A DNA stretch of 64,000 nt. Origin: Pontixanthobacter rizhaonensis (GTDB lineage Bacteria; Pseudomonadota; Alphaproteobacteria; Sphingomonadales; Sphingomonadaceae). The position numbers were made by a program, and so were the translations under genes. The notes under the pieces are model-generated. The model saw nothing but the letters and a program-made list of their open reading frames with translations. It did no database searches and was not told the origin of the DNA. The stretch lies in NCBI RefSeq assembly GCF_012972675.1, contig NZ_JABCRE010000002.1, positions 795,001 through 859,000 of the forward strand. The letters are read 5' to 3'. Positions 1 through 10,000 of the stretch are shown one piece after another. Every line of letters starts with the position of its first letter. The first letter of the stretch is position 1.

Positions 1-2
1 AA

Positions 3-1916
3 GTGTCGCCTGGTGGGGCTGCGCTGGTCTGGATATTTGATTTCAGCGAAAGCGAAAGCGAGCTCAGCCGATTGCGTGAAGAGGCCGCCCGGGCGAAAGG
101 TGATTTTGGCGCTTTGGTCGGGATTATCGAAGCTGCCCCCATGCCCATGTGGTTCCGCGGGCAAGATGCCAAGCTGCGTCTGGTCAATCAGGCGTATGTT
201 CGGGCGATCGGGGCCGACAGCGCCGATACGGTGATTGGTGATCAGATCGAGCTGATCGAGTCTGTAGACGGGTTAACCGCAGCACAAATCGCATCGCAGG
301 CCGCCGCTCAGAAGATGCCAATCGAACGAAATGTCACGGCCACAATCGAAGGGCAACGGCGTAGCGTAAAAGTTAGCGATCTCCCGCTCGCGGGCGAAGG
401 GGTGGCCGGATATGCGGTAGATATTGAAGAGATGGAGGAGCAGTCCCGGCAGAACCGCGCGTTCCGCGATGCCCAGCGCTCTATGCTTGATCAATTATCG
501 ATTGGGGTCGGGCAATTTGATGAAGACCGTAAACTGGTCTTTGCCAACCAACCGTTCCGCCGGTCTTTCGCGCTGCATTCTGGGGCTGTGGCACAAGGCG
601 TGGCATTTGACAGGCTGCTGAGTGATGCGCGGGAAAACGGAAAAACGCCGGAAGTGCGCGATTTTCCTGCCTGGCGAGCGGAGCATATCGAGTGGTTTTC
701 TGCCGGTACAACGCAGGAGGAAGCATGGCCTCTATCCGATGGAACACATTTGCGAATCATCGCCCAACCGATGCCGGATGGCGGATTGGTCCTGATTGCA
801 GAGGACCGTACCGAGCAATTGGCTCTGTCAGCGACGCGTGACACATTGCTCAGAACCCGAACCGCGACCTTCGATAGCCTGTTTGAGGCATTGGCCGTGT
901 TTGCACCCGATGGGCATTTGCAATTGTGGAACCGCAGCTTCGCGGGGACATGGGGGCTGGATCAGGACAAACTGGATACGCACCCATCAGCCGAGGAATT
1001 GCTGCAGGCGATCGCGCCCAATCTCGCCAAACCAAAGCAGGCCAAAGCGATTGGCGAAGTGATCCGCGCAGCAACGCTTGACCGCAAAGAACAAGGCGGC
1101 CGGTTGGCATTGGCCGATGGCCGAACGCTGGAATTTGCAGGCGTGCCTTTGCCAGATGGGAACGGCCTGTTGACCGTACTGGATATAACAGCGTCACAAA
1201 ATGCAGAGACGGCACTGAAAGAGCGCAATCAGGCGTTGGAAGCGGCAGACGATGTCAAAACGCGCTTCCTCGCCAATATGTCGTACGAATTCAGAACGCC
1301 GCTGACGTCGATCGGCGGTTTCGCTGAATTGTTGGAAGCAGGTGTGGCCGGTGATCTGAGTGATCAGGGCAAGGAATATGTGACCGCAATTCTGGAATCT
1401 GTATCGCGGCTTACCGATCAGGTGGAAAATGTGCTCGACCTTTCCCAAAGTGAAGCCGGGCTGCTGCCGCTCAATAAAAAGCGGCTCGATATGTTGCCGT
1501 TCGTCACGGATGTCGTGCGTGAACGGGAAGGCGCGATAGCGGAATCGGGCATTTCACTTGATCTCAGGGGCAGTAAAGTGAGCGGCAAGATCGAAGCCGA
1601 TCCGCGCCAGCTGGGCCGTGCGATTGGTCAGCTGATTGACAATGCCATTGCAGCAACACCCAAGGGCGGAAAGATTTTGGTCGATCTGTCTAAAGCCAAA
1701 GGCGTGGCGCAGATTGTGATTTCGGACAGCGGAGAGGGCATGACCCGTCAGGAGCTTGAACGCGCAATGGGATATGCGGCAGAGGCGGGAACATCGATTG
1801 CCAAGCAAGGGCTGGGTATTCCGCTCGCGCAGCAATTGATCGAGGCGCATGGCGGAACGCTGTCTATCCTGTCCCGCAAGGGCGAGGGCACGACTGCAAC
1901 CATTCAAATTCCATGA
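3..1916 (+). CDS. divL: DivL-type atypical sensor kinase (5' end outside window)
   Basis: PAS-rich histidine-kinase-like protein; 637 residues are visible and the reading frame is open to the window edge, so the true start is probably upstream (Caulobacter DivL is about 770 residues). PAS-like segments lie around residues 35-145, 160-275 and 285-400, then a dimerisation helix (about 415-485) and a HATPase domain with N547, DSGEG (575-579) and GLG (603-605). The H-box reads FLANMSYEFRTPL: the phospho-accepting histidine is Tyr428. This substitution is the hallmark of DivL, which in Caulobacter couples DivK to the CckA-ChpT-CtrA cell-cycle relay. The downstream tsaE-amgK-murU-addBA order is, as I recall, the one around Caulobacter divL. 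It ends in an ATGA overlap with tsaE. Confidence 0.88.
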   Translation: MSPGGAALVWIFDFSESESELSRLREEAARAKGDFGALVGIIEAAPMPMWFRGQDAKLRLVNQAYVRAIGADSADTVIGDQIELIESVDGLTAAQIASQAAAQKMPIERNVTATIEGQRRSVKVSDLPLAGEGVAGYAVDIEEMEEQSRQNRAFRDAQRSMLDQLSIGVGQFDEDRKLVFANQPFRRSFALHSGAVAQGVAFDRLLSDARENGKTPEVRDFPAWRAEHIEWFSAGTTQEEAWPLSDGTHLRIIAQPMPDGGLVLIAEDRTEQLALSATRDTLLRTRTATFDSLFEALAVFAPDGHLQLWNRSFAGTWGLDQDKLDTHPSAEELLQAIAPNLAKPKQAKAIGEVIRAATLDRKEQGGRLALADGRTLEFAGVPLPDGNGLLTVLDITASQNAETALKERNQALEAADDVKTRFLANMSYEFRTPLTSIGGFAELLEAGVAGDLSDQGKEYVTAILESVSRLTDQVENVLDLSQSEAGLLPLNKKRLDMLPFVTDVVREREGAIAESGISLDLRGSKVSGKIEADPRQLGRAIGQLIDNAIAATPKGGKILVDLSKAKGVAQIVISDSGEGMTRQELERAMGYAAEAGTSIAKQGLGIPLAQQLIEAHGGTLSILSRKGEGTTATIQIP

Positions 1917-2356
1917 CCATCCAGCTTAGCAATCTGGCCGCAATGGAACAGTTCGGGGCTGATATCGCCCGCCGTTTGAAAGTCGGCGATGTGGTCGCAT
2001 TGACCGGCGGATTGGGCGCTGGAAAAACCACTCTGGCCAGAGCGATCATTCGCGGCCTTGGCTATCAGGGCGAAGTGCCATCACCGACATTCACAATCAT
2101 TGAGACGTATGATCCGCCTACGGTCATGATACCGCTGGTCCATGCGGATTTTTACCGCCTTGAAGACCCGTTAGAGGCGGACGAGATCGGCCTTGATGAT
2201 TACCGGCATGGTGCAGTGCTGCTGGCCGAATGGCCCGATCATGCGGGGGGTTTTGGCCATGAGGCTGCCTGCCTTTCGATCACGCTGGAAACTGCGGATG
2301 AAGGCCGGATAGCGATTGTCGAATATGGTACTGATTGGGTAGACCGGACATTATGA
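1913..2356 (+). CDS. tsaE: tRNA threonylcarbamoyladenosine biosynthesis ATPase TsaE
   Basis: 147-residue P-loop ATPase, the usual TsaE length. It works with TsaB and TsaD to make N6-threonylcarbamoyladenosine at position 37 of ANN-decoding tRNAs. The Walker A motif GGLGAGKTT is at residues 32-40. The family signatures SPTF (57-60), HADFYR (77-82) and EWP (about 106) are all visible. The start ATG overlaps the divL stop as ATGA, and its own stop overlaps the next ATG the same way, implying translational coupling in one operon. TsaB and TsaD are not in the window. Confidence 0.93.
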   Translation: MTIQLSNLAAMEQFGADIARRLKVGDVVALTGGLGAGKTTLARAIIRGLGYQGEVPSPTFTIIETYDPPTVMIPLVHADFYRLEDPLEADEIGLDDYRHGAVLLAEWPDHAGGFGHEAACLSITLETADEGRIAIVEYGTDWVDRTL

Positions 2357-3342
2357 GTGACTTGCCCAATGGTATCGATTCTTTCTTGAAGGCAGCTGGA
2401 TGGGGCGGGGCAGCGATTGACCCGATCCCCGGTGATGCATCGTTCAGGCGCTATTTTCGGATTGCGGACCAAAACCGCAAGGCGATGTTGATGTTTGCAC
2501 CGCCGCCTGAAGAAGATCCAAAACCGTTTTTGGATGTCGCCAAATGGCTATCCGACAACAATCACCGCGCGCCAGCTATTTTCGGAGAAGACGCTGCGTC
2601 TGGCTGGGTGTTGATCGAGGATTTCGGTAATGACCGGATGCGCGATTGGCTGGATGCAAACCCTGACGGAGAGCAAGCGTCCTACCGGGCAGCGATTGAT
2701 GCACTGGTAACGCTGCACAAATCCCCCGCAGGACCGTTTCCGCCATATGATATGGCAACCTATCAGCGCGAAGCCGCTTTGCTGACTGAATGGTATTGCC
2801 CCGCAATGCGGCTTGATGTCGATGTGGAAGGCTATTCTGCTGCGTGGGACGAGGCGTTGGTCCCGATGATCGCGCGCCAGACGTCTAAGGTTACCGTTCT
2901 CAGGGATTATCATGCAGAGAATATCATGCTGCTGTCTCCGTCAGCTGATGGTTCTGGCGAGCAGGGCTTGATTGATTTTCAGGACGCTTTGGCTGGCCAC
3001 CCGGCTTACGATCTGGTGTCATTGCTGCAAGATGCGCGGCGTGATGTTAGCGAGGCTTTGGAACGCCAGATGCTGGACTATTACATCGCGCAGGCTGCCC
3101 CAAATGAAGATTTTGCAGCGGATTATGCGCGACTCGGTGCACAGCGAAACGCCAAGATTGTGGGTATTTTTACGCGACTGAACAAGCGGGATGGGAAGCC
3201 GCATTATCTCGATTTTATACCCCGCGTATGGACCGCGATGGAGCGTGATCTACAGCATCCAGCGCTGGCGCCTGTGGCTGAATGGTTTGACAAGAACATT
3301 CCCCAATCCATTCGTGATGCGAAAGGTGGGCGCCCCGCATGA
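2353..3342 (+). CDS. amgK: N-acetylmuramate/N-acetylglucosamine kinase AmgK (APH-fold)
   Basis: 329-residue aminoglycoside-phosphotransferase-fold kinase. AmgK phosphorylates the anomeric hydroxyl of MurNAc or GlcNAc, the first step of the recycling route that bypasses de novo UDP-MurNAc synthesis. GDASFRRYF (28-36) is the nucleotide loop. The Brenner-like catalytic motif DYHAEN spans 185-190 and the metal-binding IDFQDA starts at 207. I chose the ATG at 2353, which overlaps the tsaE stop (ATGA), over an in-frame TTG 18 bp upstream. The kinase also resembles generic phosphotransferases, but the immediately following murU makes the AmgK assignment strong. Confidence 0.88.
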   Translation: MSDLPNGIDSFLKAAGWGGAAIDPIPGDASFRRYFRIADQNRKAMLMFAPPPEEDPKPFLDVAKWLSDNNHRAPAIFGEDAASGWVLIEDFGNDRMRDWLDANPDGEQASYRAAIDALVTLHKSPAGPFPPYDMATYQREAALLTEWYCPAMRLDVDVEGYSAAWDEALVPMIARQTSKVTVLRDYHAENIMLLSPSADGSGEQGLIDFQDALAGHPAYDLVSLLQDARRDVSEALERQMLDYYIAQAAPNEDFAADYARLGAQRNAKIVGIFTRLNKRDGKPHYLDFIPRVWTAMERDLQHPALAPVAEWFDKNIPQSIRDAKGGRPA

Positions 3343-4055
3343 CCAAACTGGCCAGCGATACTGCGATGATTATGGCAGCCGGTATGGGAAAGCGAATGCG
3401 GCCGCTGACAGCGTCGCAGCCCAAACCTTTGGTCAGGGTGGCTGGCAAGCCATTGATCGATCACGCGCTAGATCGTTTGGAAACTGCCGGGGTAACCAAC
3501 GCAGTGGTCAACGTACATTATCTGGCCGATGCGCTAGAGGCCCACGTGACAAGCCGCAAAATGCCGGCAGTGGTCATTTCTGATGAACGGTCCCAGCTGC
3601 TTGAAACAGGCGGCGGAATGGTCAAGGCGCAGTCTAAACTGCCGGACCCGTTCTTCTGTCTTAACGCCGACAATATTTGGCTGGATGGACCACAGGATGC
3701 TTTCCACGATCTGTCATTACGTTGGGATCCGGAACGGATGGACGCATTGTTACTGCTGGTTCCCCACGCCAGTGCATTGAATTTTCGCGGCAAAGGTGAC
3801 TTTCATATGGATGCGGTCGGAACGGTAACACGCCGCCGATCGGGCAGAATTGCTCCGTTTATTTATACCGGCATCCAATTGGTTTCCCACCGGTTGTTGC
3901 GCGATGCCCCCGAAGGCAAGTTCTCTACCAATATTTTGTGGAACAGGGCCATTGAAGAGGGGCGCCTGTTCGGTGCCGCTTTCACCGGACGGTGGTTTGA
4001 AGTGGGCACACCGCAAGCGATAGCGCCGACCGAAGAAGCGCTCCGGCGTGGCTGA
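3339..4055 (+). CDS. murU: N-acetylmuramate-1-phosphate uridylyltransferase MurU
   Basis: 238-residue nucleotidyltransferase of the glucose-1-phosphate thymidylyltransferase superfamily. MurU converts MurNAc-1-phosphate and UTP to UDP-MurNAc, using the product of AmgK encoded just upstream. The signature IMAAGMGKRMRPLT is at residues 11-24 and QPKPL at 27-31; LNADNI, a metal-binding region, is at about 107-112. The start overlaps the amgK stop (ATGA). Its last codons overlap the GTG start of addB by 8 bp. The pairing with amgK supports MurU rather than a sugar-nucleotide pathway for surface polysaccharide. Confidence 0.88.
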   Translation: MTKLASDTAMIMAAGMGKRMRPLTASQPKPLVRVAGKPLIDHALDRLETAGVTNAVVNVHYLADALEAHVTSRKMPAVVISDERSQLLETGGGMVKAQSKLPDPFFCLNADNIWLDGPQDAFHDLSLRWDPERMDALLLLVPHASALNFRGKGDFHMDAVGTVTRRRSGRIAPFIYTGIQLVSHRLLRDAPEGKFSTNILWNRAIEEGRLFGAAFTGRWFEVGTPQAIAPTEEALRRG

Positions 4056-7008
4056 GGCTGGTTCGCTCAATATCTATTCGATAGCCGCACATCGCGGTTT
4101 TGCTGATGCCCTCGTGGCGGGTTTGGTCCCGCGTTATTCTGACGGTGATTTGGGCCTGGCGCGTCTCACGCTGTTGCTGCCCAGTAGCCGCGCGATGCGG
4201 ACAGTGCGGGAGGCATTTATCCGCCTGTATGGGGCGAGCGGCAGTGCCGGTATGTTGATGCCGCGTATGGCCGTCGTCGGCGACCTTGATCTGGATGAGG
4301 CCTTGGGATCATTGCTTGATCCGCTGGGCGCCACCAAAATTCCGCGCGCAATTGACCCGACAGAACGGTGGCTGCGGCTTGCACAGCTGTTGGAGCAGGA
4401 GCTGGGGGCAGAGGCACCGGGTTCCGCAGTTTTGCTTCGGCAGGCAAAAGACATTGCCGCCACGATGGACCGGCTTTTGGTCGAGGATATCAGCCCTGAA
4501 CACTTGCTGGGCGAAGAGGTGAAAGGCCTGCGGCCCGAGCTAGCAGGCCATTGGCAGGATAGCTTGCATCTGTTCGCTCGGATCCAAACCCGTTGGCAGT
4601 TCGAACTGTCGGAAGCTGGTGCGTTGGATGCCGCGGCACGGCGTAACCGGCTGTTCGATCATGCTTCCAATAGATGGAGCGAGCAGGCCCCTATAACCCC
4701 CATTGTTGCAGCCGGTGTCACCAGCGCATCACCAGCTTTGGCGCGAATGCTGAAAATTATCGCGGGGCTTCCCAACGGGGCGGTGATCTTACCGGACTTT
4801 GATTTGAGCCTGGATGATGCGGTGTGGGAGGAGCTTGGCGCGGCGGGTGCCACCGATCTGCCAGACGAAGCACCCTTCGCGCGCGGTGATGCGCTTACTC
4901 ACCCGCAATATCACTTGAAGTTGTTGCTCAACCGGATGGGGGTTGCGCGCGGTGAGGTTCAGCAATGGCACCGTAAGGGTATGACAGCAGCGCCGCCAGA
5001 GCGGACCCATGCAATTTCCAACGTATTTCTTCCACCGGAAGCCAGCAAAAGCTGGGTCGATCTACCCGCAGAAAAACGGCGGTTTAGCGGTGTCCGGATT
5101 ATTGAGAGCGCCAATCCAGAGGTTGAGGCACAAGCGATTGCGCTGCTGGTACGCGAAGCATTGGAAATCCCCGAACGGCGGGTCAACGTAATCACACCGG
5201 ATCGCGGCCTGGCGCGGCGGGTGGTTCACCACTTGCGGCGCTGGCATATCGAGGCTGACGATTCTGCCGGGCGCGCCTTGTCCGATACACCAGCGGGCAG
5301 GGTATTTCTGCTGATGACCGAAGTAATGGAAATGCGGGCTGCACCCGTCCCGCTGATGGCCTTGCTCGCCCATCCGTTGGTGAAATCTGGCGACACTAGG
5401 GGGGCGTGGCTATGTGCGGTTCGCGCCTTTGAGTTGGAACTTCGTGGTCCGCGTAAAGAACCCGGTCTGTCGCCTCTGGCGGCGGTGGCTGAAGATGCGC
5501 AGGTTTCAGAGTGGTGGGACGGTGTGTCCGCCACGCTCTCACCACTGCTAGAGACAGCCAATTCGCTGCCTTTGGCAGATATGCTGGATAATCTTGCGCA
5601 GGTTGGTGAGGCGCTGTGCGGTGAAGCCTTATGGGCCCGTGAAGACGGGCGTGCACTGTCGGCTTTGATCGAGGATCTGCGTTTGCACGCAACCAAAGTA
5701 GGTACGGCCATTGCCCCCGCCGATCTGCGCCAGATATTGCGCGACGTGATGGAGAATAATGCCGTGCGTCCCCCTTATGGCGGGCATCCACGTGTGGCTA
5801 TCTACGGCTTGCTTGAGGCGCGCATGAGCAGGGCAGATCTGGTGATTTGTGCCGGGTTAAACGAAGGCAGTTGGCCAGCGACACCATCGACGGATCCGCT
5901 ATTGGCGCCGCCCATCTTACGGGCATTGGGCGTTCCGGGGGCCGATTTTCGGATCGGTTTATCCGCGCATGATTTGGCCGGAGCGCTGGGCGCTCCTGAA
6001 GTGGTCTTGAGCCGTGCCGAGAGGGATGTCTCTGGACCCGCCATCCCCTCGCGGTTTTTCCTTCGTATCAAGGCGCTATTGGGTCAGGATCAGGTTGAGC
6101 GCGTTCGCGATGATCAAACCCTTTCCTATGCTGCCGCAATCGATGATGCGCAGGAGAGCCAGCAATATCAGCGACCAAAGCCTGTTCCATCCGCCCAGCA
6201 GCGCAAACAACGCATCAGCGTGACGGCGCTCGATCGGTTGCGATCTGATCCCTATCAATTCTACGCAGGCAGCATTTTGCGCTTGCCAGAATTGGAGGCG
6301 TTGGATGCGGAACCGTCACCTGCTTGGCAGGGCAGTGCTGCGCACGAAATTCTGGAACAATGGCACAAATCAGGCCGTCCGATGGAAGATGTGGCGGCAG
6401 AAGTGTTGCAGCAGATGAATGCCCATCCGCTGATGCGGGCATTGTGGCAACCGCGCCTGATGCGGGCTCTGGCTTGGGTGGAACATAGCATCGCTGCAAT
6501 GGATGGCCGGAAACCTGCTTTGTTTGAAGAATGGGGCGCGATGGATGTGCGCGGTGTGGAAATCTTCGGCAAAGTCGACCGGATTGATCAATTGGCGGAT
6601 GGTACGGTTGCAGTGGTTGATTACAAAACCGGCAAACCGCCTTCGGGCAAAGAAGTGGCGGCCGGCTATGCGCTGCAACTCGGTACGATTGGTTTGATGG
6701 CGGAACGCGGCGGATTTGAGAAGCTACAAGGGGAAGCCTCCGGGTTTGAATATTGGTCGCTCGGCAAGAATGAAAAAAGTGACACCGGTTTTGGCTATGT
6801 CACAAGCCCGGTAAAAATGGGCCGCAATCAGAGCAAGATTGAAAGTGAGGACTTTCTGCCGATGGCAGAAGACTATCTCCACGATGCGTTGGACAAGTGG
6901 ATATTGGGGACTGAGCCATTCACCGCACGCGAAAACCCCGATGCCAAGGTCTATACAACCTATGACCAATTGATGCGTTTGGATGAATGGCTGGGGCGCG
7001 AAGAATGA
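4048..7008 (+). CDS. addB: Double-strand break repair protein AddB
   Basis: 986-residue AddB subunit, the size seen in alphaproteobacteria. AddAB is the RecBCD counterpart: it resects double-strand ends, recognises a Chi-like sequence and loads RecA. The N-terminal two thirds is a degenerate SF1 helicase module. The C-terminal nuclease domain carries VDRIDQLADGTVAVVDYKTG at about residues 845-865, the D-x(n)-DYK core of RecB-type nucleases. The start is GTG at 4048, overlapping murU. The stop overlaps the addA ATG as ATGA. I do not see the cysteine set of the iron-sulphur clusters known from Firmicutes AddB. Confidence 0.9.
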   Translation: MAEAGSLNIYSIAAHRGFADALVAGLVPRYSDGDLGLARLTLLLPSSRAMRTVREAFIRLYGASGSAGMLMPRMAVVGDLDLDEALGSLLDPLGATKIPRAIDPTERWLRLAQLLEQELGAEAPGSAVLLRQAKDIAATMDRLLVEDISPEHLLGEEVKGLRPELAGHWQDSLHLFARIQTRWQFELSEAGALDAAARRNRLFDHASNRWSEQAPITPIVAAGVTSASPALARMLKIIAGLPNGAVILPDFDLSLDDAVWEELGAAGATDLPDEAPFARGDALTHPQYHLKLLLNRMGVARGEVQQWHRKGMTAAPPERTHAISNVFLPPEASKSWVDLPAEKRRFSGVRIIESANPEVEAQAIALLVREALEIPERRVNVITPDRGLARRVVHHLRRWHIEADDSAGRALSDTPAGRVFLLMTEVMEMRAAPVPLMALLAHPLVKSGDTRGAWLCAVRAFELELRGPRKEPGLSPLAAVAEDAQVSEWWDGVSATLSPLLETANSLPLADMLDNLAQVGEALCGEALWAREDGRALSALIEDLRLHATKVGTAIAPADLRQILRDVMENNAVRPPYGGHPRVAIYGLLEARMSRADLVICAGLNEGSWPATPSTDPLLAPPILRALGVPGADFRIGLSAHDLAGALGAPEVVLSRAERDVSGPAIPSRFFLRIKALLGQDQVERVRDDQTLSYAAAIDDAQESQQYQRPKPVPSAQQRKQRISVTALDRLRSDPYQFYAGSILRLPELEALDAEPSPAWQGSAAHEILEQWHKSGRPMEDVAAEVLQQMNAHPLMRALWQPRLMRALAWVEHSIAAMDGRKPALFEEWGAMDVRGVEIFGKVDRIDQLADGTVAVVDYKTGKPPSGKEVAAGYALQLGTIGLMAERGGFEKLQGEASGFEYWSLGKNEKSDTGFGYVTSPVKMGRNQSKIESEDFLPMAEDYLHDALDKWILGTEPFTARENPDAKVYTTYDQLMRLDEWLGREE

Positions 7009-10000
7009 GCGTTTCCAAATCGCCAAGCGCATCTGGCCGTGTATTTGGCCGTGTTTTTGGATTGCGAGACAATCAGGCCCGCGCCGTCGATCCGCAAGAA
7101 AGCGTGTGGCTGTCAGCCTCCGCCGGTACTGGAAAGACGCAAGTGCTGTCAGCGCGTGTTTTGCGGCTGCTGCTGACGCGCGGGGTCGATCCTTCTCAAA
7201 TCCTGTGTCTGACATTCACTAAGGCCGGTGCTGCGGAAATGGCAACGCGCGTTAATGACGTGTTGGCCAATTGGGTCCGGATGAGTCCAGAGGCGCTGTT
7301 TGCTGATCTGTCCGCGATTGGTGCGCCAACTGACGAGGCGACCCAGAACCGCGCAAGAAGCCTGTTTGCCAGCGTGCTGGATTGTCCGGGCGGGGGCCTG
7401 AGGATTGATACAATCCACGCTTTTGCCCAATGGCTGTTGGCGGCCTTTCCGGAGGAAGCCAATCTGGCTCCGGGCACCAAAGCGATGGAAGATCGCGACC
7501 GTGAACTGCTCGGTCATCAGGTCTTGGCCGATATGCTGCTGGCTTGGCAAAGCGCAGGTCAAGACGATCTGCTGGACGCCTTAGCCATGTTGAGTGTTCG
7601 CATGGGTGCGGACGGCGCACGTGCGTGGCTGATGCGCTGCGCAGAGGCGCGCGATGTTTGGTTCGGCAACGCTGCTTGGCAAGATGATCTGGAGCCGCGC
7701 GTCCGGCAGCTGATCGGGCTGGCAGAAGATGCCGGGCCTAATGATTTGGCCGCGCTTTGCAGCGATGCGCAATTCAATATGTCTGCGCTGAGCCAATGTG
7801 CCGCGGTCAATGCGGAGTGGGGCACAAAAACGGGTCTATCCAGCGCAGACACTCTGGCTGTTTGGAGCGCCGCATCACCGGATAGTCGGCTTGCACAGCT
7901 GGATGATTTGCAAAAGGCGCTGTTCACCCAAAAGAACGAACCGCGTTCGCTCAAATCTTTAGAAAAAATTGATCCCGCCTATGCGGAAACCGCTGGTGAG
8001 GTGCTGGCGTCGATCCTGCGGGTACGCGAAGTACAAGCGCTACTCGATCTGGCCGAATGGCTGACCCCGGCCTTGCGGATCGGTAGACGTTTTGCCTTGC
8101 GGTGGGACGAAGCGAAAAAGCGCGAAGGGCTAATTGATTTTGACGACCAAATCAGCCGCGCGGCGGCATTGCTTGGCCGGTCTGACATGGCCGACTGGAT
8201 CCGGTACAAGCTTGACCGGCAATTTGATCATATTCTTATTGATGAAGCGCAAGACACCAATGAAGCGCAATGGTCGATTATACGCGCGCTGACCGGGGAT
8301 TTCTTCGCCGGTAAGGGGCAGCGTGATGATCGCTTGCGGACGATTTTTGTCGTTGGCGATTACAAGCAGGCTATTTTCCGTTTCCAAGGCACTAGCCCCG
8401 AGAATTTTGAAACGGCACGGCAGTTTTTCGACAAAGAAATGGCAGAGGCTGCCGCAAACGCGGCGCAGTTGCGTGAACGTATTTCTGCGCGTAAGTTGAA
8501 AAGTTTGGGGCTGGGGCGGTCATTCAGAACAGCCCAGCCTGTGCTGGATTGCGTGGATGCGGCGATTGCTTCCATTGGCTTTGACCAATTTGGCCTGAGT
8601 ACACCGCCGGATAAGCACACTGGAGAAGATAGGCCCGGTGAAGTGGTGTTATGGTCGCCAATTGTGGCGTCATCCGATGACCCGGAAGATGATGATGCCG
8701 GAGCAGCGTGGGTGTCCGAACCCGAGCGGCGAATGGCGGACCGTATCGCGCGCCAAGTCTCTGATTGGCTGAAGGATGGATACCCTCTCGCCAAGGGGAA
8801 AGCGCGCAATGCATGGCCGGGCGATATTATGGTTCTGGTGCGGAAACGCCGCGAACTGGCTGGCCTGATTGTGGCGCGTTTGCACGCTAACGGTGTTCCC
8901 GTCGCCGGGGTGGACCGGCTACGGCTTGGTGCACCATTGGCTGTGCAGGATTTGATGGCTGCGCTGCGGTTCGCCGCGCAACCGCTCGATGATTTAAGCT
9001 TGGCCAATATGCTGGTTTCACCGCTGATCGGTTGGTCGCAAGATGATCTGTTGGCTTATGGGTACCGCGACAAAGGTGTTCACCTTTGGGATCATCTGCG
9101 GAAATCGGATGAACCAGCGGTGCAAGAGACTGCCAACCGATTACGGGATCTGTTGCGGTTAGCCGACTTTGAACCTCCGCAAGCGCTCCTCCACTGGATA
9201 CTTGCCGGACCGTGGGGCGGGAGGCAAAAACTCATCGCCAGATTGGGTAAAGAGGCAAATGACCCGGTTGACGAACTGCTCAATGCCGCACTGAATTTTG
9301 CTTCGGCGCATACGGCCAGCTTGCAAGGTTTCATCCATTGGTTTGATGCCGGTGATGGTGAATTGAAGCGGGAAGCTGGGGCCAGCGAGGGGTTGGTGCG
9401 GGTTATGACCGTTCACGGGTCAAAGGGCTTGCAAGCGCCGATTGTCATTCTGGCGGATGCAACTGGCGATCCCGACAGCTCCGGCGTGCGCGGCCTTACG
9501 CTGGCGGAAGAAGACCCTTCTGGAGAAACTGTCCGCTCCGTCCCGGTACCAACGCTGCGCACAGCGGAAAAGGTTCAGCGGATCATAGAAGCGGAAGAGA
9601 TTGCCAAGGCTGAGGAACGCCAAGAACACTGGCGCTTGCTATATGTCGCAATGACCCGGGCTGAGGAGGCGCTGTTTGTTGGCGGGGCGCTGGGTAAAAG
9701 AGAAGAAGAGCCCGCACCGGATAGCTGGTACGCCAAGCTTGAGCAGATATTTGATGGCGAACCGCTGGAAGATCCGGTGTTTGGCGCACGCCGCGTTTGG
9801 GGGCAGCGGCCTGAATCAATACCGCTGGAAGCCGCTGCTGCTATTGTTCCTGCTATGCCCCAGCTGCCAGATTGGGCGCTGAAGCCGATTGGGCCTGAAC
9901 CTAAACCACCACGCCCATTGGCCCCATCATCCGCGGGTGACGAACAGGCGTCTGATCCGCCGCAATTGCCTGATGCCGCCCGTGATGCGGCCGAACGCGG

